This document shows positions 1 through 9,177 of a DNA stretch of 27,380 nt, one piece after another. The stretch comes from a virus. The notes below the pieces were generated by a model. That model was not told the origin of the DNA. It made no database searches and worked only from the letters and a program-made list of their open reading frames with translations. The stretch covers positions 1 through 27,380 of IMG/VR virus record IMGVR_UViG_3300042476_000210, one strand, 5' to 3'. Position numbers and translations under genes: made by a program. Position 1 is the stretch's first letter, and each line of letters opens with the position of its first letter.

Positions 1-37
1 AAGACTTTTTGTATGCAGATTGAATAATTCCAGCCAT
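1..37 (-). CDS. 5' end of a virion/fibre-cluster gene, cut by the window
   Basis: On the minus strand an ATG at 37-35 opens a frame reading MAGIIQSAYKKS before the window ends. It lies 9 bases after the stop of the fibre-like gene and is preceded by an AAGG-containing stretch that could serve as ribosome binding site. Only 12 residues are visible, so no function can be given. Its position at the end of the baseplate/fibre operon suggests another structural protein. Confidence 0.45.
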   Translation of the reverse strand, partial: MAGIIQSAYKKS

Positions 38-46
38 TTTTAAACC

Positions 47-637
47 TTACTTACCAAGCGCAATAAAATGAACGTTGATAGCTGTATTATCGTTTGTTCT
101 GATAACAGCTGCAGTTGTATTCTGTTCAGGCACAAAAGGAGCAAAAGAAGCGTTAGCTGTATTACCGGTAACAGTAACAACATAACACTCTGATGTATAA
201 GCAGAAGTAAAGATAGCATTTCCAATTGTACTATTACAATACACCCAACCCCAATTCATTTTTAGACCGTTTGGTAGGTAGGTATAACCATTAGCTCCAG
301 CAGAAGAGGTAGTTCCAAGGTTCAAAGTATTTGATGTAACAGAAAGAGTTCCTGTATTTACCAGACCAGCTGTCTGGATAACAGAACTGTTTGCTATTAC
401 GTTCACTGATGCGCTGTTACCAATTCTAACGTAAGCAGCATTATTTTGCACATAAATCAAAGAAGAATTAACAAAGACGTTTCCAGTCGCTGTATTTCCT
501 ACAGTAATACTGGTGTTTACAACAGAGTTAGTACTCAGCTGAATAAAATTTTGATTGAACAGATCAACGGCATCTCTCAGAGGAGTGCCAGTTCCGTCGT
601 TTGGGCTTGCGCCAATATTGGCTGTTTGTATTGTCAA
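47..637 (-). CDS. Tail-fibre-like protein with gp53-like fibre C-terminus
   Basis: A 196-residue protein rich in Asn, Thr, Ser and Val. The N-terminus (IGASPNDGTGTPLRDAVDLFNQNF) resembles the N-terminal segment of many phage fibre or structural proteins that begin 'NIG..PNDGTGDPLR'. The C-terminal third (about residues 118-196, with LPNGLKMNWGW early and VHFIALGK at the end) has the layout of the receptor-facing domain seen at the end of phage fibres (gp53-like C-terminal family, from memory). The start is TTG at 637-635; AAGGGG lies about 8 bases upstream and no in-frame ATG lies nearby. It follows the 1112-aa structural gene by 11 bases in the same late operon. It is probably a small fibre or fibre-tip subunit. 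Host receptor binding is an inference. Confidence 0.6.
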   Translation of the reverse strand: MTIQTANIGASPNDGTGTPLRDAVDLFNQNFIQLSTNSVVNTSITVGNTATGNVFVNSSLIYVQNNAAYVRIGNSASVNVIANSSVIQTAGLVNTGTLSVTSNTLNLGTTSSAGANGYTYLPNGLKMNWGWVYCNSTIGNAIFTSAYTSECYVVTVTGNTANASFAPFVPEQNTTAAVIRTNDNTAINVHFIALGK

Positions 638-648
638 TTTAGTTCCCC

Positions 649-3600
649 TTATGAATCTTCAGATATTCTATCTACTCTGAGAGTGGCATTACTACAGAAT
701 ATAGTATTTATGTCTACTCCCAGATAATTGTTAGCGAAAGTGAATTGATCGACCGTTAGATATGTATTTGGTAGCAGTCTGCCGTCAGGAAGTTCTTCCA
801 CAAGAACGTCGCAGCGAATTCTTGGGTCTGAAATATCGCATGTCAACCATAGCGGCCAAGCAGTATTGGCGTTTGTATCATATACTAGGTCTATCTCGCT
901 TTGGACCACAAATGGCTGCAATTCATACTTACCGAATAGTTCTGTACCAGCAGGGTGGAAAGTTGAATAGAAAACTTCTTTGTAGTTTTCAATACTGATA
1001 GCAGCTCTAATTTCATAAGAATAATCTTGATAATAATAACTGTCTTGAATGACCTTATCGGAGTTTAATAGTCCATCAGTTGTTGCCCAATAACCAACAC
1101 CCTTACCAACACCAGCCTTTCTGACAATACCTCTAATTTCACTGGCTGTATCGAAAGGAATGAAGTTTGTGGTCAACACTGCGCCATAGGCTCTGCTGTT
1201 TGCAGATCTAATAGAAATTTCTGGAATAGTGTTATATCCAGATCCACTATACCAAGCTCCAAGCTGTGTGTTAACAGCTGTAATGTGACCTTGGTTGTTG
1301 GTTATGACTGAACCTCTGGCTGGATATTCGGTAAACCCTCCAGTAAAGATTAAAGTATCATTGTTTACGTAACCAAAACCGCCTTTAACAACAACAGGAA
1401 CTTCTAAAATACCATATCTGTAAGCATGAACAGATTCGCCCTCTACGTAAGCTCTACCAGAAGAAACGGCAGCAACCTTCTCTACGATATTATTACCGCT
1501 AGAGTTAAGAGCAAGAATATTATCATTAATGCCATTAATCGTATTATCCAATCTTCTCATGATGCTTGCATAAGCGCCATAATTATTTGGATTATTGTTA
1601 TACGAAAGTAGGCTAAACTGATCGATCAAACCAGTATTACTATTTCTTGCTGTGACTTCTGAATTAGCAAACTGAGAAGGCATGATAACAACCGCTCTAC
1701 CGTATACCATAGAATTAGTAGAAGTATTGTTAGTGAACCCATAAAGTTGAACAGATGTATCGCTTTTGATTTCTCTAATAACAGCCAATTCTAAAGTGTT
1801 TGCATCAGCCTCATCAGACTGCAGATAGATAACATCATTGTTCGCAAAATATTTGTTGAATTTGGCGCCTTTGATTTGATGAGAAGCAGCAGCACTAGAA
1901 GAAGATGTGTATATCTGTATAGTAGCACCACCGGCAGTATTACTTAAAGTGATAGCGCTGGAATTTACAGTTTTAACAAAATAAACAGAATTTGCTGTTA
2001 GATTTGCAAGCGCCGAAGATCCTGTAGGAACATCATAGAATATAGAATCACCAGCTTGCAAATATATGTCAGCATTGGCCAATAGGATAGAATAATTTGA
2101 ATTATTTACAGAAGTTGTATTAGAATAAAAATCTTCTGAATAAGCGTTGACATAGGGAACTTGAGCTCTGGTGGTATCATTCAATAGATAATGAGTTTCT
2201 GCCGCCGCCCCGTAGTTACCAGAAAATACCTCAATAGGATCTCCGCCTACTGACATAGAAAGAGTTAACGCAGAATCGTTAGAAGATTCCACATAATAAT
2301 AAGTGTTTCCTTTCAGACCAGTAATTGCAACATTTCCTGTTGGAACATAATAATACACATAATCGTCAACAAAGAAGTATGTATTGGCATTAGAAACTAA
2401 TATAGAATGACTTACGTTGTTGATATAAGAAGCGTTTGCCAAAAAGCTCTTTGTAAGAGCTTTTGTAGTGAAAACGTGTTTCACTACATTACTAGAAACA
2501 TTAGTTGTGCTGATCGCTAATGTTGCTCCACCAGGAGTTTCGCTAAGAGTAATTCCTGACGTGTTTGTAGTTTTTACATAATATCTTGTGTTAGATTGCA
2601 ATCCAGTAATGGCGCTATAGCCTTCTGGAGCCAAGTAATCTACATAGCTATTCAAATCGAAATGTTTATTAGCATTAGCTATAAGAACAACATTACCATC
2701 TATGAATGAAGTATTTACATATACGCCTGAAGAATAAGCGTTAATAAATGTGTTGGTGTTATAATACCAAAGTTTGCCAGGAAGGTTTTTTGATCTATAA
2801 GTTGATCTAATGAAAACATTAGCAGGGGCAATATAAGCATTACCAGCAAGAACGTTTGTTAGATAGGCGATTTTACCGAATACGCCGCTCTCGTATGTAA
2901 ACGTGTCTTCGATATTCGTACTTAAATTGGCGCTGGCATTTCCCAAAAATCCATATGAAGTTTCATTAATAGGTAAGTCAATAAAATCCTGGATCCAGTC
3001 TGTGTTGTATGTCAATCTTCTGGTGTCAGAAAGTTTGATGTTAAAGCTCGCTCCGCTACCAGTTTGATCGGCAATGTTTTTGTATAAAAATATTGCTGAA
3101 TTGGCTAGGAACCCAAACCCGCCATTAACGATGTTGAAGTTAAGAGAACCATATCCACGAAAAAGGGATTTAACGATAACAAGACCTTCAATACCAAAAG
3201 AATCAATTTCGTTGGTATCTGGATCTTTGTATGCAATTTTAAGAATATCTCCGACGTTGAATGAATTACCGCTGTTGAAAACATCAAGAGTATCTAATGA
3301 TCCTAGGATGACTGGCGATGCACCAATTACTGCAGAATCTGTTCTGTATCTGTAGTCAACAATTCTTTCACCAACGTCGAAATCGCCGCCTTTAGGCTCA
3401 ACGCTGGTAATGTACGCCATATAAACTATGTCTTTATTAACACGTTCCCTAACAACCTTCTCAACAACAGCTGTTGTCTTTGAAGAAACGCCCATAATGG
3501 ATTTACCAATAAGAGATTCTAGATTCTCTGTGTATGTTACTTCTAGATATCGTGGATCAACCCATTTACCGTCTGATACTCTCAGTACGTCTTTACCAGG

Positions 3601-3987
3601 AAGATAAATGTCAACGTCTTCGTCGTAGATTAATCTGAATAGAAGTTTATAACCTTGAATGGTTGTTTTTGAACGGTACACGTCCAAAATATGTTTAAGG
3701 AGGAATCTTTTATTAGCAATAATATTGAATGGAATACCATAAAGATATTTTTTCTGGAAATATTCCAGAAATCTTTCAACAGTAGTATCAATATCTCTGT
3801 AATCTGTTAATTCTCTGGCTTCGTGAATGGGTCCGCCATTACCATCTGCTTTGACGGGACCTGCGGATTCTAGCCATTCATAATAAGCTCTGACGAATTG
3901 TATGAACTTTGGACCCTCTTCTTGGTAGAATTGAGGGAACTGGCTCTCTACAAAATTAGATATTGTTTTTTCTACTTTAAATTCCAT
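649..3987 (-). CDS. Large baseplate-wedge/structural protein in the gp7 position
   Basis: 1112 residues, close to the length of T4 gp7 (about 1030) and in the same place, directly after gp6 with a one-base gap. Residues 1-150 (FVESQFPQFYQEEGPKFIQF, then a helical stretch and YLPGKDVLRVSDGKWVDP) match, from memory, the N-terminus of a large baseplate-associated protein common in marine T4-like phages. The C-terminus (about 980-1020, QDSYYYQDYSYEIR...HPAGTELFGKY) is also a recurring ending in such proteins. The middle contains three beta-rich tandem repeats (residues about 431-704). I assign it to the baseplate wedge by synteny and domain style. Sequence identity to T4 gp7 itself is not evident, so a fibre-attachment protein of the gp10 type is the alternative. 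Confidence 0.65.
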   Translation of the reverse strand: MEFKVEKTISNFVESQFPQFYQEEGPKFIQFVRAYYEWLESAGPVKADGNGGPIHEARELTDYRDIDTTVERFLEYFQKKYLYGIPFNIIANKRFLLKHILDVYRSKTTIQGYKLLFRLIYDEDVDIYLPGKDVLRVSDGKWVDPRYLEVTYTENLESLIGKSIMGVSSKTTAVVEKVVRERVNKDIVYMAYITSVEPKGGDFDVGERIVDYRYRTDSAVIGASPVILGSLDTLDVFNSGNSFNVGDILKIAYKDPDTNEIDSFGIEGLVIVKSLFRGYGSLNFNIVNGGFGFLANSAIFLYKNIADQTGSGASFNIKLSDTRRLTYNTDWIQDFIDLPINETSYGFLGNASANLSTNIEDTFTYESGVFGKIAYLTNVLAGNAYIAPANVFIRSTYRSKNLPGKLWYYNTNTFINAYSSGVYVNTSFIDGNVVLIANANKHFDLNSYVDYLAPEGYSAITGLQSNTRYYVKTTNTSGITLSETPGGATLAISTTNVSSNVVKHVFTTKALTKSFLANASYINNVSHSILVSNANTYFFVDDYVYYYVPTGNVAITGLKGNTYYYVESSNDSALTLSMSVGGDPIEVFSGNYGAAAETHYLLNDTTRAQVPYVNAYSEDFYSNTTSVNNSNYSILLANADIYLQAGDSIFYDVPTGSSALANLTANSVYFVKTVNSSAITLSNTAGGATIQIYTSSSSAAASHQIKGAKFNKYFANNDVIYLQSDEADANTLELAVIREIKSDTSVQLYGFTNNTSTNSMVYGRAVVIMPSQFANSEVTARNSNTGLIDQFSLLSYNNNPNNYGAYASIMRRLDNTINGINDNILALNSSGNNIVEKVAAVSSGRAYVEGESVHAYRYGILEVPVVVKGGFGYVNNDTLIFTGGFTEYPARGSVITNNQGHITAVNTQLGAWYSGSGYNTIPEISIRSANSRAYGAVLTTNFIPFDTASEIRGIVRKAGVGKGVGYWATTDGLLNSDKVIQDSYYYQDYSYEIRAAISIENYKEVFYSTFHPAGTELFGKYELQPFVVQSEIDLVYDTNANTAWPLWLTCDISDPRIRCDVLVEELPDGRLLPNTYLTVDQFTFANNYLGVDINTIFCSNATLRVDRISEDS
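1873..2697 (-). repeat. Three tandem beta-rich protein repeats inside the gp7-position gene
   Basis: Three related units cover residues about 431-503, 528-601 and 630-704, with a period near 100 residues. Each reads approximately N-A-N/D-x-Y/H-F...D-Y/S-V/I-x-Y-x-x-P-x-G...A-I/L-x-x-L-x-x-N-x-x-Y-x-V...N-x-S-x-I/L-T-L-S-x-x-x-G-G, followed by a degenerate Ser/Thr-rich tail ending in H. The DNA is diverged, so these are protein-level rather than recent nucleotide duplications. They probably form successive beta-domains on the particle surface. Confidence 0.7.
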
Positions 3988-3988
3988 T

Positions 3989-5809
3989 TTATCTAATTGT
4001 TTCTATTACGTCGATTGTTACGTCTTCAGGTTCTATAACCAGAACCATGTTCTTTGTCGCAATAATATCTTTATTTCTTGTCTTTAGTTCCAGAAGCAGA
4101 TAGTTGCCATAGTAAGAAGATTTTAGATTACTTAGGGAAACAATTCCAGATTCGTAATCTATAACTCCAATATTTGGATTGACAGTAGTTTTTACGCCTC
4201 TAACATAAGTATAAACAAGAATACTACCAAGAGCGTCATCTTCCATATAACAGTTAGGAATTATATTATCCTTTTCGTCAATGTAAGAAAACGAAGAGCT
4301 GTTGAAAACTCTTTCGTCTGGATACGCAACTCCTCCATACACGCCTTCTAATTCAGCAGGATTATTAAATGCTATACTGTAAGAAGTGGCATAATTTAGT
4401 TTGGGATTTATTCTTTTAACAATCTTTACATGAGTGTCGTTACTGGTAATACTTGTGTCTGCGTCATCGATATGAGTGACGAATCTACTATATCTAAAAT
4501 CGTTACCAAACTTTTCTAGATGAGCAGAACTAAACTCTAAAATATCATTAAGAATAATACTTCTTACTTCTGAAGCATATTTTGTAGTAAGTTTAGAATT
4601 ATATTGAACGATTGAATTAATCTTAATATAGAAATACTCAGGATCAGTAACAATAACTCTGTTAGGCAAAGCAATATAATCTTGAAGGTAATTAACAATA
4701 CTGTTCTTCAACAAAGAAGAAGCTATTGTAGAAGCTGTTGGTTTGATGGAAACGACTACTCTACCATAAAGTTTTGGTTCTAAGTCTTGACCACCATACA
4801 CAATAACGTCGTCAACAGCGCCGCCAAATTTAGCATACACAAGAGAAGCATAATCGTCTACTGAAACAGCTCTCTGTTGTGTAGCATAATATCTAGGAGC
4901 ATTGAATCTTATGTTTTCTATGTTTTCTTGATTGGCGCCATACACAGAAGGAGTTATAACTGTGATAGCAGAAGCTGTTGCAGTTCCTCCGTTAGATGGC
5001 CCAATATTATCTGTTAGAGTAAAATTATCAACACCATTACCATCAGAACCATCAGTGACAATATAATTTACTTGAACTGACGCCCCATTAAGAGGCTTTC
5101 TGCCAAACAATCCATCGCCGAACAATATCTCATATCTACCGCCTTCTACAGCCTGCACGAAATACACCTCAGATCCTCCCTTTAGACCAAATAGGGAAGC
5201 AGCAAAAACAAATTGAGTGTTAGATAAGCCAGAATTTTCAACAACATTGACTGTTATAGTATTGATGTCGATGTTCTGATTTGACAATATAAATCTTTGA
5301 TCTTCTATGTCATAATCTACAACAAAGCTATCATTGAAATAGTCGCCTTCGCTTATTTGTATGTTTTCTACAGAAAACGTACTATTACTTGATGTGAACG
5401 TAAGAGACTGATCTGTTACGAAAGTATATGTTCCATTAGAATTATATCCAGAAAACCTAGTTCCTTTTGGGATAGTAAGTTTATTGGTAGTAAATCCGGA
5501 TGTGTCAACAGTAAAACTTACATTTGCTGCTGCAGCATGAGAGCTTCTTGGAATATAATTCAGCTCTTTAGCGTGAGAAATAACAGAATCAATTTTTTGG
5601 GCTGAATCCAAAAACATCTCTGAAGCTACCATGTTAAGGTAGAAAGAATTCAAATAAGAATTATAAGCCATAACGTCCAAAAGAACGCTCATGTTTGAAC
5701 CATCAAAGTTATAATCTTTGAAGGTTGACTGGGCTTTTAGATAATCTTTGAAATTCTGCTTGAGAGTATCAAAGTCTAAGGAAGCGAGATTTATTGAACT
5801 GTTTGCCAT
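3989..5809 (-). CDS. gp6: Baseplate wedge subunit gp6 (baseplate J-like)
   Basis: 606 residues, against about 660 for T4 gp6. The N-terminal segment (residues 1-110, LDFDTLKQNFKDYLKAQSTF, then DVMAYNSYLNSFYLNMVASE and AKELNYIPRS) is the hallmark of the gp6/baseplate J family. In the T4 baseplate, gp6 dimers form the continuous inner ring that holds the wedges together, with gp25 and gp53. The gene sits between gp25 (abutting) and the gp7-position gene, as in T4. An AATAAATA sequence at 5857-5864 on the minus strand, inside the end of gp25, could be a weak late promoter about 48 bases upstream, but this is tentative. There is no sign of truncation. Confidence 0.92.
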   Translation of the reverse strand: MANSSINLASLDFDTLKQNFKDYLKAQSTFKDYNFDGSNMSVLLDVMAYNSYLNSFYLNMVASEMFLDSAQKIDSVISHAKELNYIPRSSHAAAANVSFTVDTSGFTTNKLTIPKGTRFSGYNSNGTYTFVTDQSLTFTSSNSTFSVENIQISEGDYFNDSFVVDYDIEDQRFILSNQNIDINTITVNVVENSGLSNTQFVFAASLFGLKGGSEVYFVQAVEGGRYEILFGDGLFGRKPLNGASVQVNYIVTDGSDGNGVDNFTLTDNIGPSNGGTATASAITVITPSVYGANQENIENIRFNAPRYYATQQRAVSVDDYASLVYAKFGGAVDDVIVYGGQDLEPKLYGRVVVSIKPTASTIASSLLKNSIVNYLQDYIALPNRVIVTDPEYFYIKINSIVQYNSKLTTKYASEVRSIILNDILEFSSAHLEKFGNDFRYSRFVTHIDDADTSITSNDTHVKIVKRINPKLNYATSYSIAFNNPAELEGVYGGVAYPDERVFNSSSFSYIDEKDNIIPNCYMEDDALGSILVYTYVRGVKTTVNPNIGVIDYESGIVSLSNLKSSYYGNYLLLELKTRNKDIIATKNMVLVIEPEDVTIDVIETIR

Positions 5810-6244
5810 TTATCGAACTCTTTTTAGTAGCATCGTAAGAGTAAATTCTTCTGGATTATTTATTAGATTATAAATCAATGTTATTTCAATAGAATTTTCG
5901 TCGCTGGGTACAGAAGTTACTAAGGTCTGTAGAAGGTTTACTCTTGGCTCGTTGTTTTCTATTGTATTCTCTATATACATTTTTATAGTCCCAAGAGCAT
6001 CTGTCGTATTAAGTTCAAACAGTGCAGCCGAAACGTCTGAACCAACAGTAGGTTGAAATAATCTTTCTCCTAAATTGGTTCTCATAAGATTTTTTAAAGA
6101 TTGTGTAACAGAATCTTCATTAGAAACTTTAGCTAATTGACCTCCCAATGGAGTTTTAGCAAAACTTGTCATAAAATCGGAGAAAAAATCAACTTGTCTT
6201 TTTGCTCCAGTGAAAGTATCTGCTCTTGTTGGTTTGGTTGCCAT
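5810..6244 (-). CDS. gp25: Baseplate wedge subunit gp25
   Basis: 144 residues (T4 gp25 is 132). The sequence contains the compact GPW/gp25 fold: DSVTQSLKNLMRTNLGERLFQP around residues 44-65, the family's signature EExR-like region being NLGERLFQP, and a C-terminal strand ending in LLKRVR. gp25 joins the wedge core to gp6 and helps trigger sheath contraction; the same family appears in type VI secretion as TssE. The start ATG shares a base with the TAA of the upstream PAAR gene (TAATG), and its stop abuts gp6, which indicates translational coupling. Confidence 0.93.
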   Translation of the reverse strand: MATKPTRADTFTGAKRQVDFFSDFMTSFAKTPLGGQLAKVSNEDSVTQSLKNLMRTNLGERLFQPTVGSDVSAALFELNTTDALGTIKMYIENTIENNEPRVNLLQTLVTSVPSDENSIEITLIYNLINNPEEFTLTMLLKRVR

Positions 6245-6531
6245 TAGCTTACCTTTACGAAACTTTTGCCCTCTTGGGCTTTGGGATTACAGTGTTCTCC
6301 TCCTAGAGAAGGACACAAACTATCTTGTTGCGCACTATCACCCTTTACAATAACAGATTTACCGTTAATCTTTACATAAGTTTTCGAAGCAATCAACCCA
6401 CCTTGACCGTGACTATTTTGGTCGTTTTCGACAGCCCACAATTGACCATCTATTTTAACAAAAGACTGCCCAGAAACTATAGTAGTAGCTCCACATGATC
6501 TTTGTTGGTTGTTTACATGTGCCTCTGCCAT
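6244..6531 (-). CDS. PAAR-type spike tip protein (gp5.4-like)
   Basis: 95 residues, almost the length of T4 gp5.4 (97). The sequence has the short repeated beta-hairpins of PAAR proteins (GQSFVKIDGQLWAVENDQ, KTYVKINGKSVIVKGD, EGKSFVKVS) with Cys and His residues (C13, H41, C73, H80, C81) that could bind a metal at the tip. In contractile tails the PAAR protein caps the beta-helical spike and makes the membrane-piercing point. It lies directly after the spike gene and before gp25, so the spike and its cap are adjacent here. Confidence 0.85.
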   Translation of the reverse strand: MAEAHVNNQQRSCGATTIVSGQSFVKIDGQLWAVENDQNSHGQGGLIASKTYVKINGKSVIVKGDSAQQDSLCPSLGGEHCNPKAQEGKSFVKVS

Positions 6532-6536
6532 TATAT

Positions 6537-7349
6537 TTACCCTTGCTTAAATTCGATAGATGGCGAAGTAATTGTAATAGACCCTGAACTTATTTCTATC
6601 TTAGAGCTTCCTACTTTTAATGTTATCTTAGAACTAGCATTAATCATTACTTCAGAAGCTGCATTTACTTGAACATCAGAAGCAGAATTGATTGTAGCTG
6701 TAGAACCTGTCTGAATAAACATGGTACTACCAGTTTCGATCTTACCTTTCTGCTTAATATAAGTGTCCATGTTCTGACCAGCATTGATAGCATAATCTTC
6801 TTTAACAACAGTGGCTTTATTCTTTTCGCCCATACTGACAATATCGCCTTGAACATGATTAAAATAATCTTTGTCGTATGAGTTTCTTACTGTACCAGAA
6901 TATCCTCTAGAACTTACAGCCTCTGAACCTGTTTTGATCTTGGCTGTATCTCCTGATATTTTTACTTCTTTATTTTTGGTACCACGATAATAATTCTTAC
7001 CGCCAGCTTGCCCAATATCTCCAGCAACTTCTGTTCTTTGAGTGGATTCTACATTAATATCATGATGACCGTCAACATGCGTTGATTTTCCGCCAGCTAC
7101 ATAATGCCTTACTTCGCCGGATCTTAGGCTAGTATTAATTTCTTTTTTCTTATCATTATTTTCTATTGTATCGTATGCGCCAGAAGGGTGAGTTTTCTGA
7201 GAATATGTTTTATCTTTTTCTTCTTTGTACTCGTAATGCCATCTACTTCCGCCACACTCTCTCCATTCTCCAGTAATGAATCCATATTTTGGTTCAATGT
7301 CTTGTTCAGAAACGCCGTCTTTTGGTAGTTTTTTATTGTCATCAACCAT
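6537..7349 (-). CDS. Central tail spike, beta-helix protein (gp5 C-terminal-like)
   Basis: 270 residues. From about residue 90 to the end the sequence is a run of short alternating strands with Gly, Lys, Thr and Ser (for example ETGSTMFIQTGSTATINSA and SKITLKVGSSKIEISSG), typical of the trimeric beta-helix of T4 gp5C and VgrG needles. There is no lysozyme domain and no OB-fold, both of which T4 gp5 carries in the same chain. The OB-fold is encoded separately at 8773-9177, and the cell-wall hydrolase activity seems to sit in the 672-aa tail protein at 14719-16737. The next gene is the PAAR tip that should cap this needle. Confidence 0.8.
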   Translation of the reverse strand: MVDDNKKLPKDGVSEQDIEPKYGFITGEWRECGGSRWHYEYKEEKDKTYSQKTHPSGAYDTIENNDKKKEINTSLRSGEVRHYVAGGKSTHVDGHHDINVESTQRTEVAGDIGQAGGKNYYRGTKNKEVKISGDTAKIKTGSEAVSSRGYSGTVRNSYDKDYFNHVQGDIVSMGEKNKATVVKEDYAINAGQNMDTYIKQKGKIETGSTMFIQTGSTATINSASDVQVNAASEVMINASSKITLKVGSSKIEISSGSITITSPSIEFKQG

Positions 7350-8770
7350 TACGAAATTCCTAATATTGTTAACATGCTTGATACTTTGGTTAAACCAGTC
7401 GTTGAAATATCGCCGCCAGAATAACTTCCTCCAGAATAACTTCCAAACCCAGAACCAGCTGCTCCGCCACCACCGCCAGAATTACCACCAAAAGAACCAA
7501 AACCGCCTAACTGAGAAGGTAATCCCATTCCTCCTAGAACTCCGCCTAATCCTCCTCCGCCAACACCAAAACCTCCCATGATATTACTTAAACCTCCCAT
7601 GCCTCCAAGAGCTCCTAACGGAGAACCTCCTCCTAGAGCTTGTTTGCCTATCTGGAATATTTGGTTATTCAAACCCATATCTTTCTGAAATTGTTGCATT
7701 ACATTCTGTATATTACCGCCCTGAATAGCAGAATTTGGTAAACTTGTTTGCGTGGTTAACATACCAATTAATGATTGTAATTGCCCGCCGAGCATACCAC
7801 CCATACCACTAGACTTGTTAGAATTTTTACCAGCGCCCAAATCCATAGTGTTAGATTCTATTGTTACCATTTGATCATAAAGAATATCGTTAAGTTTGCT
7901 TGCTGTAAGAAATCTAATTGGTTTGTTGTTTGTGTCTAACTCAAAGTATTTGTCTATTTCGTTTGCTATGGTTGTTTCAGAAACAGAAAATACTTCTTCG
8001 CTTGATGTGCTAAAATGATACGATTTTGGCGCCTTCTTTACATAAACCTTAGTTGTTCCATCAGGAGACACCCATTGATCGTAACCAGGATAAGGGTCAT
8101 TATCTATGGTATAATATCTTTTTACATAATTGTCAGGAACAGCGTCTATCAATATAACAGGAGAAGGAACAATATCTCCAAATACGGTGTCATCATATTT
8201 TGATACAGGTATACTAAGCGGTCCGAAATACAAAGCCAACCTAATCAGATTAGCCAAAGAATTTTTCACAATATCTCTGTATAAAGAATTTATTTCTTCC
8301 AAACCATTTTGATCAAGAACATCAACGAACAAAGCAATAACTGATTCGAAATTGTGTTTTTTAGTTAGAATACAGAGAGCTCCAGTAAACGAATCATTAA
8401 GAATCACAGATGGCCCAGAAGGAACTCCGCTATACGGCTGTTGAGGATTACTCATAGAAGCGCCAGAACCTATAGCCAACAAAGAAGTTATCTGTTGCAT
8501 CTGTTGGTAAAGTTGCGGCATAACCTGACCATGTCCGCTTCCATCGACCATTTGGATTATTTGGGGTAAATCTTTACTACCAATCTCTCCAGAAGCTGTA
8601 GTTGGTTTGTCAGCGTTTTTAGCATGTTCGTCTCTAACGTCAGAGAGTTTCTCAGCGTCTTTACCTTTAACTCTTGGAGCGTCAGCATATTTTACTTCGC
8701 CTTTAAGAATTTTGGGTTGTTGTTTACGATGAAAAACAGACTTTCCTTGATCGAATGCTTTTTTTGCCAT
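7349..8770 (-). CDS. Gly-rich baseplate/hub-associated structural protein
   Basis: 473 residues. I do not recognise a named family. An N-terminal charged region (residues 1-60) is followed by a Gln-rich helical part, a mixed core (about 120-310), and a C-terminal tail (about 315-455) extremely rich in Gly, Met and Leu, with many GG and GGMGG units. It lies between the OB-fold hub protein and the spike needle, separated from the former by 2 bases and overlapping the start of the latter by one base. I infer a part in hub/spike assembly, perhaps taking the place of the middle portion of T4 gp5. It has no visible lysozyme motif. Confidence 0.5.
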   Translation of the reverse strand: MAKKAFDQGKSVFHRKQQPKILKGEVKYADAPRVKGKDAEKLSDVRDEHAKNADKPTTASGEIGSKDLPQIIQMVDGSGHGQVMPQLYQQMQQITSLLAIGSGASMSNPQQPYSGVPSGPSVILNDSFTGALCILTKKHNFESVIALFVDVLDQNGLEEINSLYRDIVKNSLANLIRLALYFGPLSIPVSKYDDTVFGDIVPSPVILIDAVPDNYVKRYYTIDNDPYPGYDQWVSPDGTTKVYVKKAPKSYHFSTSSEEVFSVSETTIANEIDKYFELDTNNKPIRFLTASKLNDILYDQMVTIESNTMDLGAGKNSNKSSGMGGMLGGQLQSLIGMLTTQTSLPNSAIQGGNIQNVMQQFQKDMGLNNQIFQIGKQALGGGSPLGALGGMGGLSNIMGGFGVGGGGLGGVLGGMGLPSQLGGFGSFGGNSGGGGGAAGSGFGSYSGGSYSGGDISTTGLTKVSSMLTILGIS

Positions 8771-8772
8771 AA

Positions 8773-9177
8773 TTAATCGTCCTTCGAAACTGCAGGGTTA
8801 TCTACACCCTTAACTCTTATTGAACCACCAGAATTTTTCTGAGCTTCTTGTGTATCCCTACCAATTCCACCATTGCTGTCCTCATGGCCTTCAGGCATAT
8901 CTCCTCTTGGTAAAGAACCAAGAACAATAGGATATTGCATAGCATGATCATGAGGCAAGAAAGTAACAAGAACTCTAGAACCAACTCTCAAGCCATGCGG
9001 CGCATGACCAAGTTTAGCAGTAGCAGCAGATGTGCTAGGTTGAACTACCATCGCCCAAGGCAATGCATCATCTTTAATAGCTTGTTCGTCGTTATGTTCA
9101 TTATAGATTCTTACCTTCACACGTCCTGATTTGGTTGGATCGTCTTCAAAATTTCTTACTTCAGCAATATAAAACAT
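8773..9177 (-). CDS. gp5 N-terminal OB-fold hub protein
   Basis: 134 residues. Residues 1-95 match the OB-fold that starts T4 gp5 and VgrG-type hubs: FYIAEVRNFEDDPTKSGRVK, then DALPWAMVVQPSTSA, HGLRVGSRVLVTFL and a strand ending in YPIVLGSLPRG. In T4 this domain docks the spike on the gp27 trimer. Here the protein stops after a short Gly/Asp-rich tail, so the lysozyme and needle are absent. It overlaps the end of the gp27-like gene (ATG inside the TAA context at 9177), and the two products probably form one complex. Confidence 0.85.
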   Translation of the reverse strand: MFYIAEVRNFEDDPTKSGRVKVRIYNEHNDEQAIKDDALPWAMVVQPSTSAATAKLGHAPHGLRVGSRVLVTFLPHDHAMQYPIVLGSLPRGDMPEGHEDSNGGIGRDTQEAQKNSGGSIRVKGVDNPAVSKDD

